Positions 23,484-35,374 of a stretch of 64,000 nucleotides of DNA are shown here, one piece after another; within the stretch, counting starts at the first letter, position 1; every line of letters begins with the position of its first letter. The stretch spans positions 806,001 to 870,000 of the forward strand of contig JAOVFP010000005.1 of NCBI GenBank assembly GCA_025738555.1. The letters are read 5' to 3'. The notes under the pieces are model-generated. The model saw nothing but the letters and a program-made list of their open reading frames with translations. It searched no databases and had not been told where the DNA came from. This stretch comes from Cyathus striatus. Lineage: Eukaryota > Basidiomycota > Agaricomycetes > Agaricales > Nidulariaceae. The position numbers and the translations under genes were made by a program.

Positions 23484-23935
23484 TGTAATGACCTTGTCCA
23501 TGCAATGACAACTTTACTTCCACATGCTCAACTCTCTCCCATTGGCTTATCCCTCTCTCACACTTCTGCTTTGACCTATGGTACCAACAGCCATGCCAGT
23601 ATCATCTCCCTTAAGACTCACCCAACCACTAATGTTCTCCATTTTCCTTACTTACTTCCCCCTTTCTTTAGTTCACCTTACTTACTTCATGTCTAGACTC
23701 TTTTACTTTTCCTGACTTGATACTTACTCTTCCTGACTTGATACTTACTTTATATGACTTGATAGACTCATTCTGACTCATTACTCACCTTGTAGATATG
23801 TATATAAGCCCCAGTAAAATACATAGTACTTTAGAGTTCCTGAATACAAGACCTTAGACATGTATTTCCTAAGTGATTGTAAGTTCTCAGCCCCTCAAAC
23901 TCTAACCCTCTGACTTTAAAATTGGAATCCTAACA
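23484..23935 (+). mobile_element. LTR of family A, no clear target duplication
   Basis: Starts TGTAATGACC and ends near CCTAACA. The 3' two thirds align with the solo LTR at 15842-16381 read on its minus strand, including ATATAAGCCCCAGTAAAATAC and TAAGTTCTCAGCCCCTC. Five bases on either side do not match, so one end is probably truncated or recombined. Confidence 0.65.
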
Positions 23936-24340
23936 CACACTCACTCCACAGTAAATATATGCAAGCATGAATATATATACTAATTTGAACATGAGCATGA
24001 TAGATGTATTATCTATCACACTCACTCTATAGTAAATATGTGTGAGCATGAATATATATACTAATCTGTATTATATATTCATGCACATGCCTATCACACT
24101 TGGTATTTAAGAAAATATGTGTGAATGTGAATACATATTCATGTTCACAGTAATCCTACAATATATATGTAGCATTTAATACAATGAAACCTGTGAGTGT
24201 GATGTCAAAACCCTTGAGTGTGATAAAATGGACCTTGAGCGTGTAAATTTAGACCCTGTGCATGAACATATAGACCCTATGTATGAACCTTCGACCCTGT
24301 GCATGAAATGAAATCTTGTGCATGATGTGAGAGGACCCAG
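23936..24340 (+). repeat. Remnant of the GAGCGTGAG satellite element
   Basis: CTTGAGTGTGATAAAATGGACC, CTTGAGCGTG, ACCCTGTGCATGA and similar strings match the irregular part of the element at 2186-4386 (3900-4130). No inverted termini were found, so it is a fragment. Confidence 0.6.
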
Positions 24341-24645
24341 GACCTCAAACTTGTACCCAAAAGGTCATTCCAAAAATTTTCCAATTTTCCAAAATTTTGT
24401 TTGTCCCAAATTTGATGATTCTTGTCTGAAATTGGAATGACATACCAATTTTTTTTGATCTGTCCAGAAATCAGGAAACATCCTTCTGGGGCAGATTTTT
24501 TGTCTGAACAATCTGGAAGACTGGAACATCCTCAATGGATGCCAAATTTTTGCACTACTGAAGTCAAAGTATGCCTCGAAAGCCAGATTTGTCCGAAAAT
24601 CTATACATTTACTAATACAAAAGCTGTTTGGTAACTAATTGAATT
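24341..24645. other. Unassigned TTTGTCCAAA-rich stretch
   Basis: AT-rich with repeated TTTGTC/GACAAA and AAAATTTT motifs; similar composition recurs at about 25850-26030, possibly the two flanks of one element enclosing the coding fragment at 24646-25190. No gene recognised. Confidence 0.3.
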
Positions 24646-25190
24646 CTATGAATTGCGCTTTCTGAAGATTTTCATTGCTGCTTTGATATTTTCACATCCT
24701 GCTTGAAGTTCTTTGTAGATTTTCAGGTCTTCTTGTCTGACCTCAAAGCCACTAGCAGAGAGTGAGGGTGCAGTGGATAAGAGAGTTAATTCTTCAGAAG
24801 AAGACAGATGGGCAAATGGGTGAAGATTGATCATAGCAGTCTTTGTTGGCTTTGATGTAAATTGATGACCATGAATGTGTTGAAATATCTGCACAGTAAC
24901 CTTGGAAAGTGCACAGATATTAGATGTCATGTTAACAGCTTCGTGTCTTGTATGCACTCCACTTTTCTGATACATCACTATAATTATGTAAGTTATGCAA
25001 TAGCATCAGTCTCCATGTCAGTAGCAAAGAAATGAGCAGAAGACTTTACCTTTTCCAATTTGGATCCCATTACCAACAATAATGAAGACATAGTCATCAA
25101 TAACTAGATGTCTATTAACTGTGACACGTGCTGTGGATAAATAATCGAGAACAGGTACTTCTGATGTCAGAAATATTTTGAGTCACTTCT
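24646..25190 (-). CDS. Unrecognised protein, C-terminal two exons
   Basis: Minus-strand exon from about 25190 to 25050 is joined by a 72-nt intron (24978-25049, GTAAAG..ATTATAG) to a second exon ending at the stop at 24646. The frame is continuous over the junction, and includes a hydrophobic beta-like segment (HLVIDDYVFIIVGNGIQIG) followed by YQKSGVHTRHEAVN and a C-terminus ending EDLKIYKEL..AAMKIFRKRNS. A weakly similar C-terminus (QED....FKKRNK) occurs on the plus strand at 27400-27573. The family is unknown to me; being in two TE-rich places it may belong to a transposon. Upstream exons were not identified. Confidence 0.45.
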
Positions 25191-26632
25191 GTGCATTCTA
25201 TTCAAGAGGTATATCTAAAGAGCGAGTCAAAAGTGTAAGCTAGCAGTAGTGGCAAATGGTTGAGCCACTAAATATACCACTGTGAGTGACAGTTCTATTT
25301 GAAGTTCAAGAGTATTAGAAAGCAAGGAGAGTTGAAGGAAGAAGGAGCAGTAAACAAAGTATTCAGATTTGATGTGCGAGGGGCAAAGATATTTGTTGGA
25401 AGTAGGCACAAATACATGGTTTTATAATAAAATAGATAGCAATTACACTACTCATCAAGGTATGGCCAACATGGAAATTAACCACAGTGTATAGTGGTGA
25501 AATGAGTATGAAAACCAGAGGAATGTAATACAAGTAGACAGGAAGTCATACACAGCATGAAAGACAGGTAGAAAAGACATGTTAGGGTGAGTATGTTCAT
25601 CATCGAGACAGCAGAAGCTGAGCTTGGTGTGCTTTAACTGCAATATAGCATAATCAACAAGTGATATTTACAGCGATGGTACAGTCATAACGGACTGGAA
25701 AGTGCAGGGATAATGAAGTGGAGAGAAAAAGTGCCACATGGCGAAATTTTACAGCCAAATCAATTAGGTAAACTGTCAAGATCCAAAGATTGCTCAAAAT
25801 AATTTATGTTCAATGCTGCTGCTTAAAATTTTACTTATAATCCAACCACTCAACTACCAGTCCTTTTTGTCCAAGTTGAAGCTGTCCCAATATCTCAATC
25901 TCTGTCTGAACATGAGTACAACCCTCAAAATATAGGCAATACCTGTCTGCATATTTGGAACCACATATTGCTCTGAAAGTCCAAAATTTGTCCATATCTG
26001 GAATGTCCTAAGGGGTCAAAATTCAAAATTTTGGGGTTAGTGACCAAATTGTAAATTTCCAGACAAAGTCAGTATAGTGGGCAAAGGCCATTTGAATTTA
26101 ACAGACAATAATGCCCAGTTGTTAATGAGAAAAATTTGAGAATATAAAGTACTAGCTGAGAAATCTGAATGTGTCTTTAATTGGTTGTCACATTGATTGA
26201 TATCATTGATGCATGATGGATGCATATGGGATACATTAGACTTAGTAATATTGAATTTCCCACCGCTAGTAGAGATTAGGTGGTATCATCAAACATGACA
26301 AGTGTAATGGCTGGGTTGGACTAATGGCTTGTTCCGTAAATAGATCAGTTGATGTGCTTGAAACATACACATCTCTCTGACTCACATATGTCTAATCTCT
26401 TCCTTTGTCTATGTCTTCAACAATAAACCTATGATGTCTTTCCTCCTCTCTTGGATCTCTTGAGCTTGTCACAATTACCTTTGGGATATCACATCAGGTA
26501 CACTTACCATGCTGTTATAATAACAAGTGGTTAATATCCCACAGTACATATTAGATAGTGTAGCAGAATTAATATTTAAGTAGTAGTAAATGTATGTAGA
26601 TATGGTAGTTCTAGTTCCATGTTATTCCACAG
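25191..26632. other. Unassigned region
   Basis: No recognisable gene. Several short frames with no motif. A stretch starting TGTAATGGCTGGG at about 26303 and running to ATATCACA at about 26494 resembles a short LTR, but no 5-bp duplication was found. CAAAATTTTG-rich sequence near 25980-26035. Confidence 0.3.
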
Positions 26633-27573
26633 GCAGCATCTCTACTTCAAACTAAACAGTTTGCACTGCTGCCCTCTTGTTACAAACCGATTCCCGTCCT
26701 ACTGGGAAATGAATGCGAAGACACCCAGAGGGCGTGGGAGAACTATAACGGAAACCCGAAGTGAGTATGGGTACAGGAACAAGAGTGGAAGTGTGGAAGT
26801 GAACTGTGGCTTCAGCGTATGTGCTGCACCGCCTGGATATCCCCAGGGAATGGTTCATATTTCACAACAGATGATATCCAATGTAAGGAAATGTTCCAGA
26901 GTATAAGAGAGGGCTTTGCCACTACACTAGGCAGTGGGAGAGAAACCTGAAGGAAAACCCAGAGCGGGTTTCGGAACTTAGAGTAGGAAGAAAGTGTACA
27001 GAGTTGATATGAATACTGAAGACTACCTAGTACATTTGGAAGACTATTTATATGTACTAGTAAGACATAGATACTAATCCGGAGACAGAATACTAAGTGT
27101 AAGTAAACAAAATAAAGACTGGGCAAAGAGGAGTAGTGGCGCAAATGACGCACTCAGAATGAAGAATAAGAAACTAAACTACATTGACCATAATGAAATG
27201 TACAAGTGAGAATGGAAGAGAGGAGTAATGTTATAATGATGCGGTGAGGCCGTCATAAGAGAAACTATGTATCCGAAGTATCTGATAGAAATAGAAAACC
27301 TGAAGCAGGTACATTCTGGGAATGGACCGGGTATGTTAGAAGGTCACATGGGAATGTCAGCACGATGTATCCAGACACAGATATAACACCTCTTCAGCTT
27401 TTCTAATCGCTCTTTCATCACTTCCAACAGTTGCGGAGTGGTCACTGGAACTTTCTCAGGAAGATACTCAGTGCTTTAGTAAGATTAAAAGATCTTTCCC
27501 AGGTTTTGTAGAGGTGGCAAAAGAATTCAAGAAAAGGAATAAGGCTGCTGTCAGTGTAGATAATGATGTTTAA
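26633..27573 (+). pseudogene. Last exon of an unrecognised gene, cut by a solo LTR
   Basis: After a TTCCACAG acceptor the frame opens at 26633 and runs to 26677. It is then interrupted by the solo LTR 26678-27388, and resumes at 27394 after removal of one CCTCT duplication, continuing in the same frame to TAA at 27571-27573. The joined C-terminus is about 75 residues and contains SQEDTQCFSKIKRSFPGF and EFKKRNK. It looks distantly related to the end of the protein at 24646-25190. Function unknown. The exact restoration of frame supports the call. Confidence 0.55.
26678..27388 (-). mobile_element. Solo LTR, family B relative
   Basis: 711 bp; on the minus strand it starts TGTTATATCTG and ends TTTGTAACA. 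Exact CCTCT duplications lie at 26673-26677 and 27389-27393. The minus strand has a TATA-like ACATATAAATAG and, near the end, CAGCACATACGCTGAAGCC, shared with the LTRs at 20397 and 50532. Confidence 0.88.
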
Positions 27574-27702
27574 GCTACTTTTACTGTGATTCTACACACT
27601 ATGAAAATTCAGGTGCATTTTTTAATGCTAAAAAGGCTGTTTTGAAATTTCCAGACAAATTTGAACATAAAATAGGCCGTTTTAAGGGTCCAAGTGTGGA
27701 GA

Positions 27703-28623
27703 TAGGGCTGGTCATGGATAACCGATATCCGAGTACCCACGGATATTATCCGAATTTAGGCAACACCAGATGGGTCTGGATAATTTCCCATGGGTGTCCG
27801 GATATTTTTGGCTCATCTGGGGCATCCATCTACAGTCGGCTGCCCTGGGTCCAGAACCTCACATACCTGGAACCTGAACAATTTTCATTTTGCCACTTCC
27901 ACAATTGCTCTCTGCTCATTTTTCTAATACATTTTGTATTTAACTATCATAGCAACATAATATTCAAATATAATAATGAGGTCGTGTCTGGTACAGAGAA
28001 ATGCTAGTTTCCAGTACAGTAGCAGTAAAATAGCAATATAGAGCATATATATGAAAATAAATCTACCCAAGTTACAGACAAAATAATGCATGTAATTAAA
28101 TGTAAATAGGGTGTATCTATGTCTTATATATTGTAAAAAATCCACACCAAAGCTGATGAAAAACATTATACAATGACAATGAGACTGAAGACAACATAAG
28201 CTTACTGATTAGCAACATCAATCAATGACTAAACAGTAGTAGTAAACTTAGTATTAGTAATCGATGCTAGCCGAGACCCTGCCAGGGTCCGAAGTACTAA
28301 GTATGTGCTGACCAGATAATAGTCATGAAAATATTCATAGCACATCAAAGATAGTGTTAAAAATTCTGATCCAAAGTCTGATATAATACAAGGTAGATAT
28401 ATAATGCAACACACACATTTTATTTTTGAAAAGTAGATACTAGAGCAGACAATTCACATTTTATTCTAGATTGACTAGGATCTAGATTGGCAGCAGCAAC
28501 TGCTAGTACAGATGAGTATGGATGGTGGCCAAAATCCATACTAATCATCGATCCATATCCATATCCAGCGGATAGCCATAATTTGGATATGGATTGTGGT
28601 GGATCGACCCATGGACAGGCCTA
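27703..28623. mobile_element. hAT-type non-autonomous element
   Basis: 921 bp, left end TAGGGCTGGTCATGGATAACC, right end GTCCATGGACAGGCCTA-like mirror. Flanks TGTGGAGA (27695-27702) and GGAGGAGA (28624-28631) match at 6 of 8. The left half contains the CATCTGGGGCATCCATCTAC block also found in the elements at 20280 and 54717, and GGATAT/ATATCC subterminal motifs. No coding content. Confidence 0.75.
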
Positions 28624-28631
28624 GGAGGAGA

Positions 28632-29689
28632 TAACTCAAGGATGCATGGCAAGTGTCACACCTGAATTGCAGACAGTACTACAATAACCCTAGAGTAAGG
28701 TAGTTAGCTGAGCAATGGTAAATAGAATACTTAGCTTGATAAAAGTAAAATTAGGGGAGTACACTCCCAATCGACTTCATAGCTCAGTGAACTCAGTAAG
28801 CGCGTGCGAAGATTAAAGTCAGAAAGGAGGTGAGATTCTTCTCAAGTATCAACTCGAGGTATTTACATGATTGACAATCAAGACAGGATGGTGCACGTTG
28901 TCGTTCAAGGTAATAGATACCTTAGGTGTTTGGCAGGAAGTGACTTTATTTGTACCTAGCACCTGGGGGTCGAGGGATACTGATCGTATGTATTCCTGCA
29001 AACTCCTATGATATGGGATGTACAGTAAAGACTGTAAATGGGCAATGAACTGTGGGGCTTTGCTAGGTATGCTTAGAACTTGGCCCGTGACTGGTGTGGT
29101 ACAGCGAAGGCTGTAAATAAGAGATGAACTGTGGGAGTTTCTAGAGTATATGGCTAAAGCTGTATAGGGTAACAACAGCTGCTAGAAACACTAGGAAAGC
29201 TTGTATGTACAGCAAAGGCTGTATATAAAGATTGGTGCTGTGGTGAAGGTCAAAATGAAGTTGAGGGCCTTGGTTGTTTCTGACTGTAGCTTGGTGGCTG
29301 CAGCGCATAAACTAATATGTGCTGTTACTGAATAGATATGATAAAAGTGACGTTGAGATTCGATACATTGAGTTGAGCTGCGTTACGTTGAGTTGAGTTG
29401 AGTTACTTTGATATTACTGTGAATTTATTTATACGGTGAGTTGAGCTGTGTCATTTATGTTACTAATAAAACTGAAGAAAAGCACAATAGATTCTGTATC
29501 TAATGTGTAAGAATAACTACTGGGGATGGACTGGTGAGTAAGATCCTAGCTAGTGACAGGCTATTTGGTAATGGATAAAACTACTGTCTAAGGCTCAATT
29601 CCTCTCTCCTTTTATGCTCTTTTCCTCCTACTGCTGACTAATCCTATCCAAAACCAATCCTGCATTGTCCTTCAAATTTGGTAATGGTG
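28632..29689. other. Unassigned region with GTACAGYAAAGGCTGTA repeats
   Basis: Three to four copies of GTACAGCAAAGGCTGTA-like sequence spaced irregularly between 29020 and 29235, and GTTGAGTTGAG microsatellite at 29370-29410. A TGTCACACCTGAATTGC string at 28654 resembles an LTR start but no matching end with a target duplication was found. No gene recognised. Confidence 0.35.
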
Positions 29690-30075
29690 GATCCATTGTC
29701 TTGAGGTGGAGGCTGCGCAGAACAATGGTGTTCAAGGAGATGAGTCAGGTCTTGAACAATGGTGACAGAAATAGTATCACATTGTTCTGGTGATGAACAA
29801 TGGAATTCTATTTATAGATCCCAGCAAACAATGGGCATGAAGACAATGGGTGAATAGGAGGACATTGTTCTGCACAATGGGTGCAAAAGAACAATGGAGT
29901 CCTATTATTAGAAACAATGGCATAACCTTGGTAAGCGAATGCATAGGCATTGTTCTGAACAATGGGTGTGAGGAACAATGGGGTTATATTATTAGAAACA
30001 ATGGCATGTACTTGGTAATCGAATGCATAGGCATTGTTCTTGAACAATGGGTGTGAAGAACAATGGTGTCCTATT
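29690..30075. repeat. ACAATGG/CCATTGT palindrome cluster
   Basis: More than fifteen ACAATGG motifs in both orientations in under 400 bp. A unit of about 95 bp repeats (29880-30070) and includes the palindrome CATTGTTCTGAACAATG (perfect 8+1+8) and CATTGTTCTTGAACAATG. Surrounding sequence has no gene. Confidence 0.8.
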
Positions 30076-30079
30076 TTTA

Positions 30080-31529
30080 ATGGTATCGATTATTGGTCAC
30101 CAAGAAGTTGGGTATTGGCTTGTGTTTTCCATATGTTTGTTTCTTGAGAAGCAGTGCCTCATGAGAATTATTTGGTAGTGTATTTGGAAAGATCCGGATG
30201 ATGTGGATTCCGGACATCGGGCCATATAGCCATATGTGTGTGTTTATGACTAATCAAGTTTCACCCACAACAACGTGTGCTCTCACATTGCCAGTGCCCA
30301 GAAAAAGGTAACATAAGCGAAGGAATTTGAAATAGAGAGTGTCATAACAAGGTTGAATGAGAATAAGAGACAAAGAACGAATAATGACAGTGTCATATGA
30401 AAGAGTCCACATTTTAGAACATCAGAAGTCAAAAGGGCTCACCATGACGAATACCACTAGAGCTTCCAGACAACACTGGCGACTCGCACTTGACATGACC
30501 ACGAAATGCAGCGCTGGAGCAGTGAAGATATGCTACTACCCTCCCCAGAGGTAGTAGTGCAGTGGGCTAGGCTGCAGCTTGACATGCGTGCAAGTGGTGG
30601 TGGGGTGCTCAGTGAAGCCCTTCAACCGTTGGAGTATCCAGAATGGGAGTAGAGAATATGAAATCTAGAATAACAATGTAATCGTAAAATGAGGGTCAAG
30701 ATAATGGATAAAAGAAAGAGAGAAAAAATGATCAAAAGGAAATTGGAATGAAGACGAACAGAATAAGGTAAACCCAACACCTCGACCTAACTCCCTGTCC
30801 TCCCACCAATCGGAGCATCGAACAATGATGGTAAAAACCCAGTCACCATATCTCTGCGTGCAAAGTGTCGGTCTTGAGGACGAAATGAGAGGCAGGATGA
30901 TGGAAAAAGGGGTCTTGAGAGGGGGTTAAACCCTAAGCCCTAGTGTCTTGAGTTGTCCGAGGGGCGCATAATGCCCAGAGTGTCCGAATGTCATCCTGAC
31001 AGGCCTTGAGGAGACGGACCGAAAGCCTAGAGAATACGAGAACCAAAGTAGAAGCAGTATGTAATATAGAAAGCAGTTAGTACTAGAACACATTGTAGTG
31101 TAGGCGAGACACGACAGCACATACGCATGTCACATGTTGTTTGGCATCGGCTTCCCAATGTTTGGCAAAGCCGCGCCACGTCTCTAAGTCCACACCAGAG
31201 AACGGAAACACAGAAGTTTGAATGCACTGTTTGCACAGTGCGTCATAGAACCAAGGTAAGAAAATAGAAGTGAGTATATAGAATGTTAGAGTAAGTAGAA
31301 ATAGACAATTAAATATAAATGATGATTGAAACGAAGTAAATCATATTATAAGTATACCACTGGGTTATACCAGTGTACCAACTACTCCCTCCACACAGGC
31401 AAATTTTGGAAAAGTGCTGCAATGCCGTTTTTTCCAAACAAAACTGATGAATTTCTTTGATTTTTATCTAGACAAATCCCACCCCAAATCGACTTTTTTC
31501 AAACAGTCTCAATAGGCATTAAGGGGGTC
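30080..31529. other. Unassigned region, higher CpG
   Basis: No recognisable protein. The sequence is less CpG-depleted than the repeats and includes a few splice-like signals, so a decayed or rapidly evolving host gene is possible. Short frames (for example 31027-31236 minus) lack any motif. Confidence 0.3.
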
Positions 31530-32460
31530 CTGATGTGAGCATGCATGCTCTAGGGCTGGTCATGGATAGATCCGGATGAATCCGGATAATATCCGTCGGA
31601 TAAAATCAAATTCAGATAGGGATCGGATAATATCTGCAGATCTCGGCTCTCATCCGTGCTAACTTACCTTAGCATAGAGGTACAACTTAATTCTAATTTA
31701 TCTATTGTAGTTCTTTACTGATTTCCATAATTTTTGGGTCATTGAAGTTGTAAAGTAGCAGGGTTCATAGTTACATACCATAAGTACAAAAAATACGATA
31801 CAAAAATTCAAAAGAGCTAAAGTTGCAGTATAAGTCTTGAATTGTACTTAGTCTATTTGCAGTTGAATTGAATTACATAAAAATGTATGCGGCATTCATT
31901 AAGATGACAGCCCTGATCACAATGTGTGAATGGTCCCTTTCATGTCATGAATTCCATGAAATTCTGAAAATGACACTTATTTAAACATAGAAATACAATG
32001 ACTGGTTTATTTATTAGAAAAAGTATGTAAAATAGAAGAATACATTTATTATTATATAGATATGATTTTAAAGTGGGGTATAAGCAGATAATAATCAGTG
32101 TGTAAGGGAATAGGGGTATACATCGAGCAGATATCTGCGGATTATCTGAATATCTGTGGGAAGATATCCATATCCGATCTGACGGTACCAAAAACAGATA
32201 ATATCTGCAGATATTCGGATACTGGCTATCTGTGACCAGCCCTAGCATGCTCATACCTTGAGCGTGAAATGTACATGTCATTTTTCGACATCTGACAATT
32301 TATCTTTCTTAAAAACCTTACTCATGGTGACAATAAGACTACAGTAGTATAATAACCAGTACACACACTTATTTTACATATTTTTGACTCTCTAATAAGC
32401 CTCTTACAACTATTATATGTACTTTGAGCGTGACACGCTCACTTTTGTGCGTGCATGTAA
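31530..32460. mobile_element. GAGCGTGAG-family element fragment split by a hAT-type element
   Basis: GAGCATGCATGCTC before 31551 and ATGCTCATACCTTGAGCGTGA after 32244 are the same locus split by an insertion. The right end TTGAGCGTGACACGCTCACTTTTGTGCGTGCATG (32423-32456) matches the right end of the element at 2186-4386. There is no internal satellite array here, so this is a compact relative. The left terminus was not found. Confidence 0.55.
31551..32244. mobile_element. hAT-type non-autonomous element
   Basis: 694 bp with ends TAGGGCTGGTCATGGATAG and CTATCTGTGACCAGCCCTA and an exact 8-bp duplication GCATGCTC (31543-31550, 32245-32252). Subterminal ATCCGGAT/ATATCTGCAGATAT motifs in both orientations. 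Same family as 27703-28623 and 54717-55988. Confidence 0.9.
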
Positions 32461-33085
32461 GCATTTACTTATTATTATATCTGGGATTGGGGTCTCAGAA
32501 GCCCGGCGGAAGATAAAGAAAACAACGAAGGAAGACACGATTAACGTGTGATGAATTTTGAACTGCATTGGAGGAGATTGGTTAATATCTTTGTTCGTTT
32601 ATGGAGGTTATATAGCTATGCGTTTGTTTTTATTTTTGTTGCTTCCTACTGTATGTGCCGAATGTCATTTAACTGTGTACCTCGAACCGCAGTCTGTCGA
32701 CTGCCAGTCAAGTGTTCACGCCACACCGAGTGTTTAGCATTAAAAAGACACATATAAAGATGTTAACGGGGTTATACTACGGATTGTTCTGCGTATTTCA
32801 GCAAGCGGTTAAGGTGATATGACAGTCAAGCTTCACCGATGCTCATCCATTATACTACCCTTCCGATGTCAATTGACCTTCTAGCACACCTCAGCGCTCA
32901 ATGTTTATTTAATGGTATTTAAGATAGCAAGGACTCCCGCAATTGTCTGTTTACTGCACATAGCTTCGTTGTTGTTTCCTAGTTTGATTCTCATTTCTCG
33001 CGCTTTATCCCCATTCCGATTGATAATGTAGCATTTGAGTTATTTACGAGCATACAAAAATGTTCGTGAGTAGGTATATATATAG
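32461..33085. other. Unassigned intergenic region 3' of the membrane protein gene
   Basis: No repeat or recognisable gene. Base composition resembles host sequence. It probably holds the 3' untranslated region of the minus-strand gene that ends at 33086. Confidence 0.4.
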
Positions 33086-34876
33086 CTACAAGTCCTTCAG
33101 GATCTTTGCGCTCAATAAGCTATCAAAAGAGAATGGGTACGCTTTTCCTCGTTTCCATCCTCGGTACAAAAGCAGTGTCAAGACAGTAACCAAACCGACC
33201 TGAACACTGGTAATATAATAAACGAGACGACTTGTTACAACTGCTGTTGATGAAAGTTCTATGGTTCCTTTGACAGTTATATTGTTATAATATGCGATGG
33301 GGAAAATGCTTTCCCCGTCCGAATTCAAGTCAAATCTGTATCCATCTGTGAATGCTTTGGAGGCAGAGACAAAGTACGCATTCGTATTCTTCTCAATTTG
33401 ATCCAATGGGAGTGTAGTGATATATGGACGCTTTTCGGAGTCAAACGAAGGATTTGAAGTGAAAATCGCGGCAGCAATGTCATTCATGAACCAAAGTGAG
33501 TCCTGTATCATCTGACCCAATTCTGAGTATGTGACTACATCAATCATTCCTGTGGAAAACATAAAATTTGTAACAGTTTTCTGCATGTTTCCGAGGTGAG
33601 CACCAGTGGTGTTTGAAATTTCTAAGGAACCATCAGGGTGAAGAGTGACATCTCCTGCGGAGAGCTCAAAATGTGGGTCACAAATCAATAGTGATATCAA
33701 GGGAGCAGTTGAGTAATGAGATTCGCCAAAGATTTGATTAGTTAGGTTTGTTGGGATATTGTCGAGATTAAATCCTTCGAATGTGTTGTCAGGCCCGACC
33801 GTGGAATTTCGACCAGCGAACAGATAGCCCGATGTTGTGGTCTCGAAGGTTAGTTGAACGTCCGTTTTATTTTTGTAGAAAGTTGTTGGAAATAATGGGA
33901 ATATTCCTGTGATTTGTCCTTAGCCATCGCACAAATATAAACTTGGTAGCATGATCTCACCGGTCGTAAAGTTCTGGTTGACAATTGATTGTTCTGGATA
34001 AACCTCCCATTCTTTACCCACAAGATAAACCAAGCCATCTGCCCCCACAGGAGCTGCCCATTCACAAGTGAAGTTGAATTTCCCAAAGTCACTTCTGTAT
34101 GTGACCGGACCCCGAGACAAATTTCCTGCATTCGAGTCATCTTCTGTCTTGATAGGGACAGGAACGATAATATTCGGTGGTGACTTGTATTTATAAAGGA
34201 TTCCTTCCAACTGCTCCATATGTGTAGTGATGGTCGCGCGTCGAGTTGAAAAGGGTAAGCTATATTCGAAATAAACGTCTTCTTCCTCCGATCCCACAGA
34301 CATATTGGCGATGGAGATGTCTACTCCGAACTGCATAGGTACAGTGGAGACCCCTAAAGCCGCCGGGGCTGTTCCTTTTAAAGTGAGCAAGGCAAGTGAA
34401 AGCAAGAACGCAATCCGGAACGTGCGACTGGAACTGGACGAAAGGAAATGTCGAATTTGATCGAAGAGATCGGATGTGAGTGTAGACACCCTGTCTGTTT
34501 GCCTTGGAATGATGGAGCTCGTTCTATGGAGTTGAAAGTGCCATTCAGAACTGAATATGTTCGTGACAATGGGACCTATCAACAACACACACAATGTTTG
34601 CCACCCGATCATCAGAGCGGTAAATATGCCTTTAGCTTGGTCTTCTAAGAAGGGGGGCAAGCGTATTGGGATGGGGGTAGACAGACAATATGCTCCAAGA
34701 GCCAAGTATCCAGTCTCGCATATAACAAATGCCAACCATCGGGTTAGAAATGTCCAGTTCTGAGGCGGAGTAGGGCGCGTCTGTGGGGAATGGATGGCAA
34801 AAGTCTTTTTATCAAGAGTCTGCAGTGGTATATTTTCGTTGGAACGGAGGGGTGAGTAAGACAATTTTTGAAACAT
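33086..34876 (-). CDS. Basidiomycete-type polytopic membrane glycoprotein
   Basis: Two exons encode about 578 residues. The intron is 54 nt (33907-33960, GTGAG..CACAG with a GGCTAAGG branch-like site). Its length is a multiple of three and it holds the only in-frame stop, so the gene is intact when spliced. Order: cytosolic-type N-terminus; hydrophobic segments at about residues 47-67, 83-105 and 155-175; a large extracellular-type domain with N-glycosylation sites (NMS, NFT, NST, NLT, NTT, NIT) to about residue 535; a final hydrophobic helix (YYITSVQVGLVTVLTLLLY); and a short basic tail. Similar uncharacterised proteins are common in Agaricomycetes. No enzyme motif is visible; function unknown. 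The ATG at 34876 gives the full set of membrane segments. Confidence 0.8.
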
Positions 34877-35374
34877 TTAGAGAAGCTTTGTAAAGTGAGA
34901 GATGGGGCGGTGTAATGTTATTATCGATCGTTCGTGGTATCTACTAATACCCCTAGATATCACCTGACCAAGCTCAAGATTTAACTTAACGTGAGTCAAG
35001 ACCCTTTTACCATTGAGTGCCTGGCTTTAATCTTTACCGCGATGTGTATCAGGGTACACGAAGTCGCCGGATATCTATTTCCGTACATCATCCTTGTTCG
35101 CCCCGTCCTTCAGGGAGCGCACTAATAGCAGGACACCTGATTATCCCTATAACAGCTAGTTCCTTGAGAATTTTTTTTGTCCAGACTGTCATCAACGAAA
35201 TTTTAAAATTTTGTCCGGATAGCGTCTAGGTTCTCATTTAGATATATTAAAGGAAAGGATCGAGATAAGTAAACATCATTGATGTCAGCTGCTTGGTATT
35301 TGTCTGGCCAGGGATCTCACATCTGAAACTTTTTACCATTTATGTCCCGATAGGTGATCAAAGATTGACGGTCT
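34877..35374. other. Upstream region of the membrane protein gene
   Basis: Host-like composition, likely containing its promoter. No clear TATA box or repeat. A small plus-strand frame (35017-35229) has no recognisable motif. Confidence 0.35.

Noticed and set aside
28654..29558. Possible 0.9-kb solo LTR (TGTCACACC ... GTGACA)
   Set aside because: The 5-bp flanks (GCAAG and GGCTA) do not match and no second copy was seen.
33920..33922. Nonsense mutation in the membrane glycoprotein gene
   Set aside because: The TAA lies within a canonical 54-nt intron (33907-33960), so the spliced gene is open.
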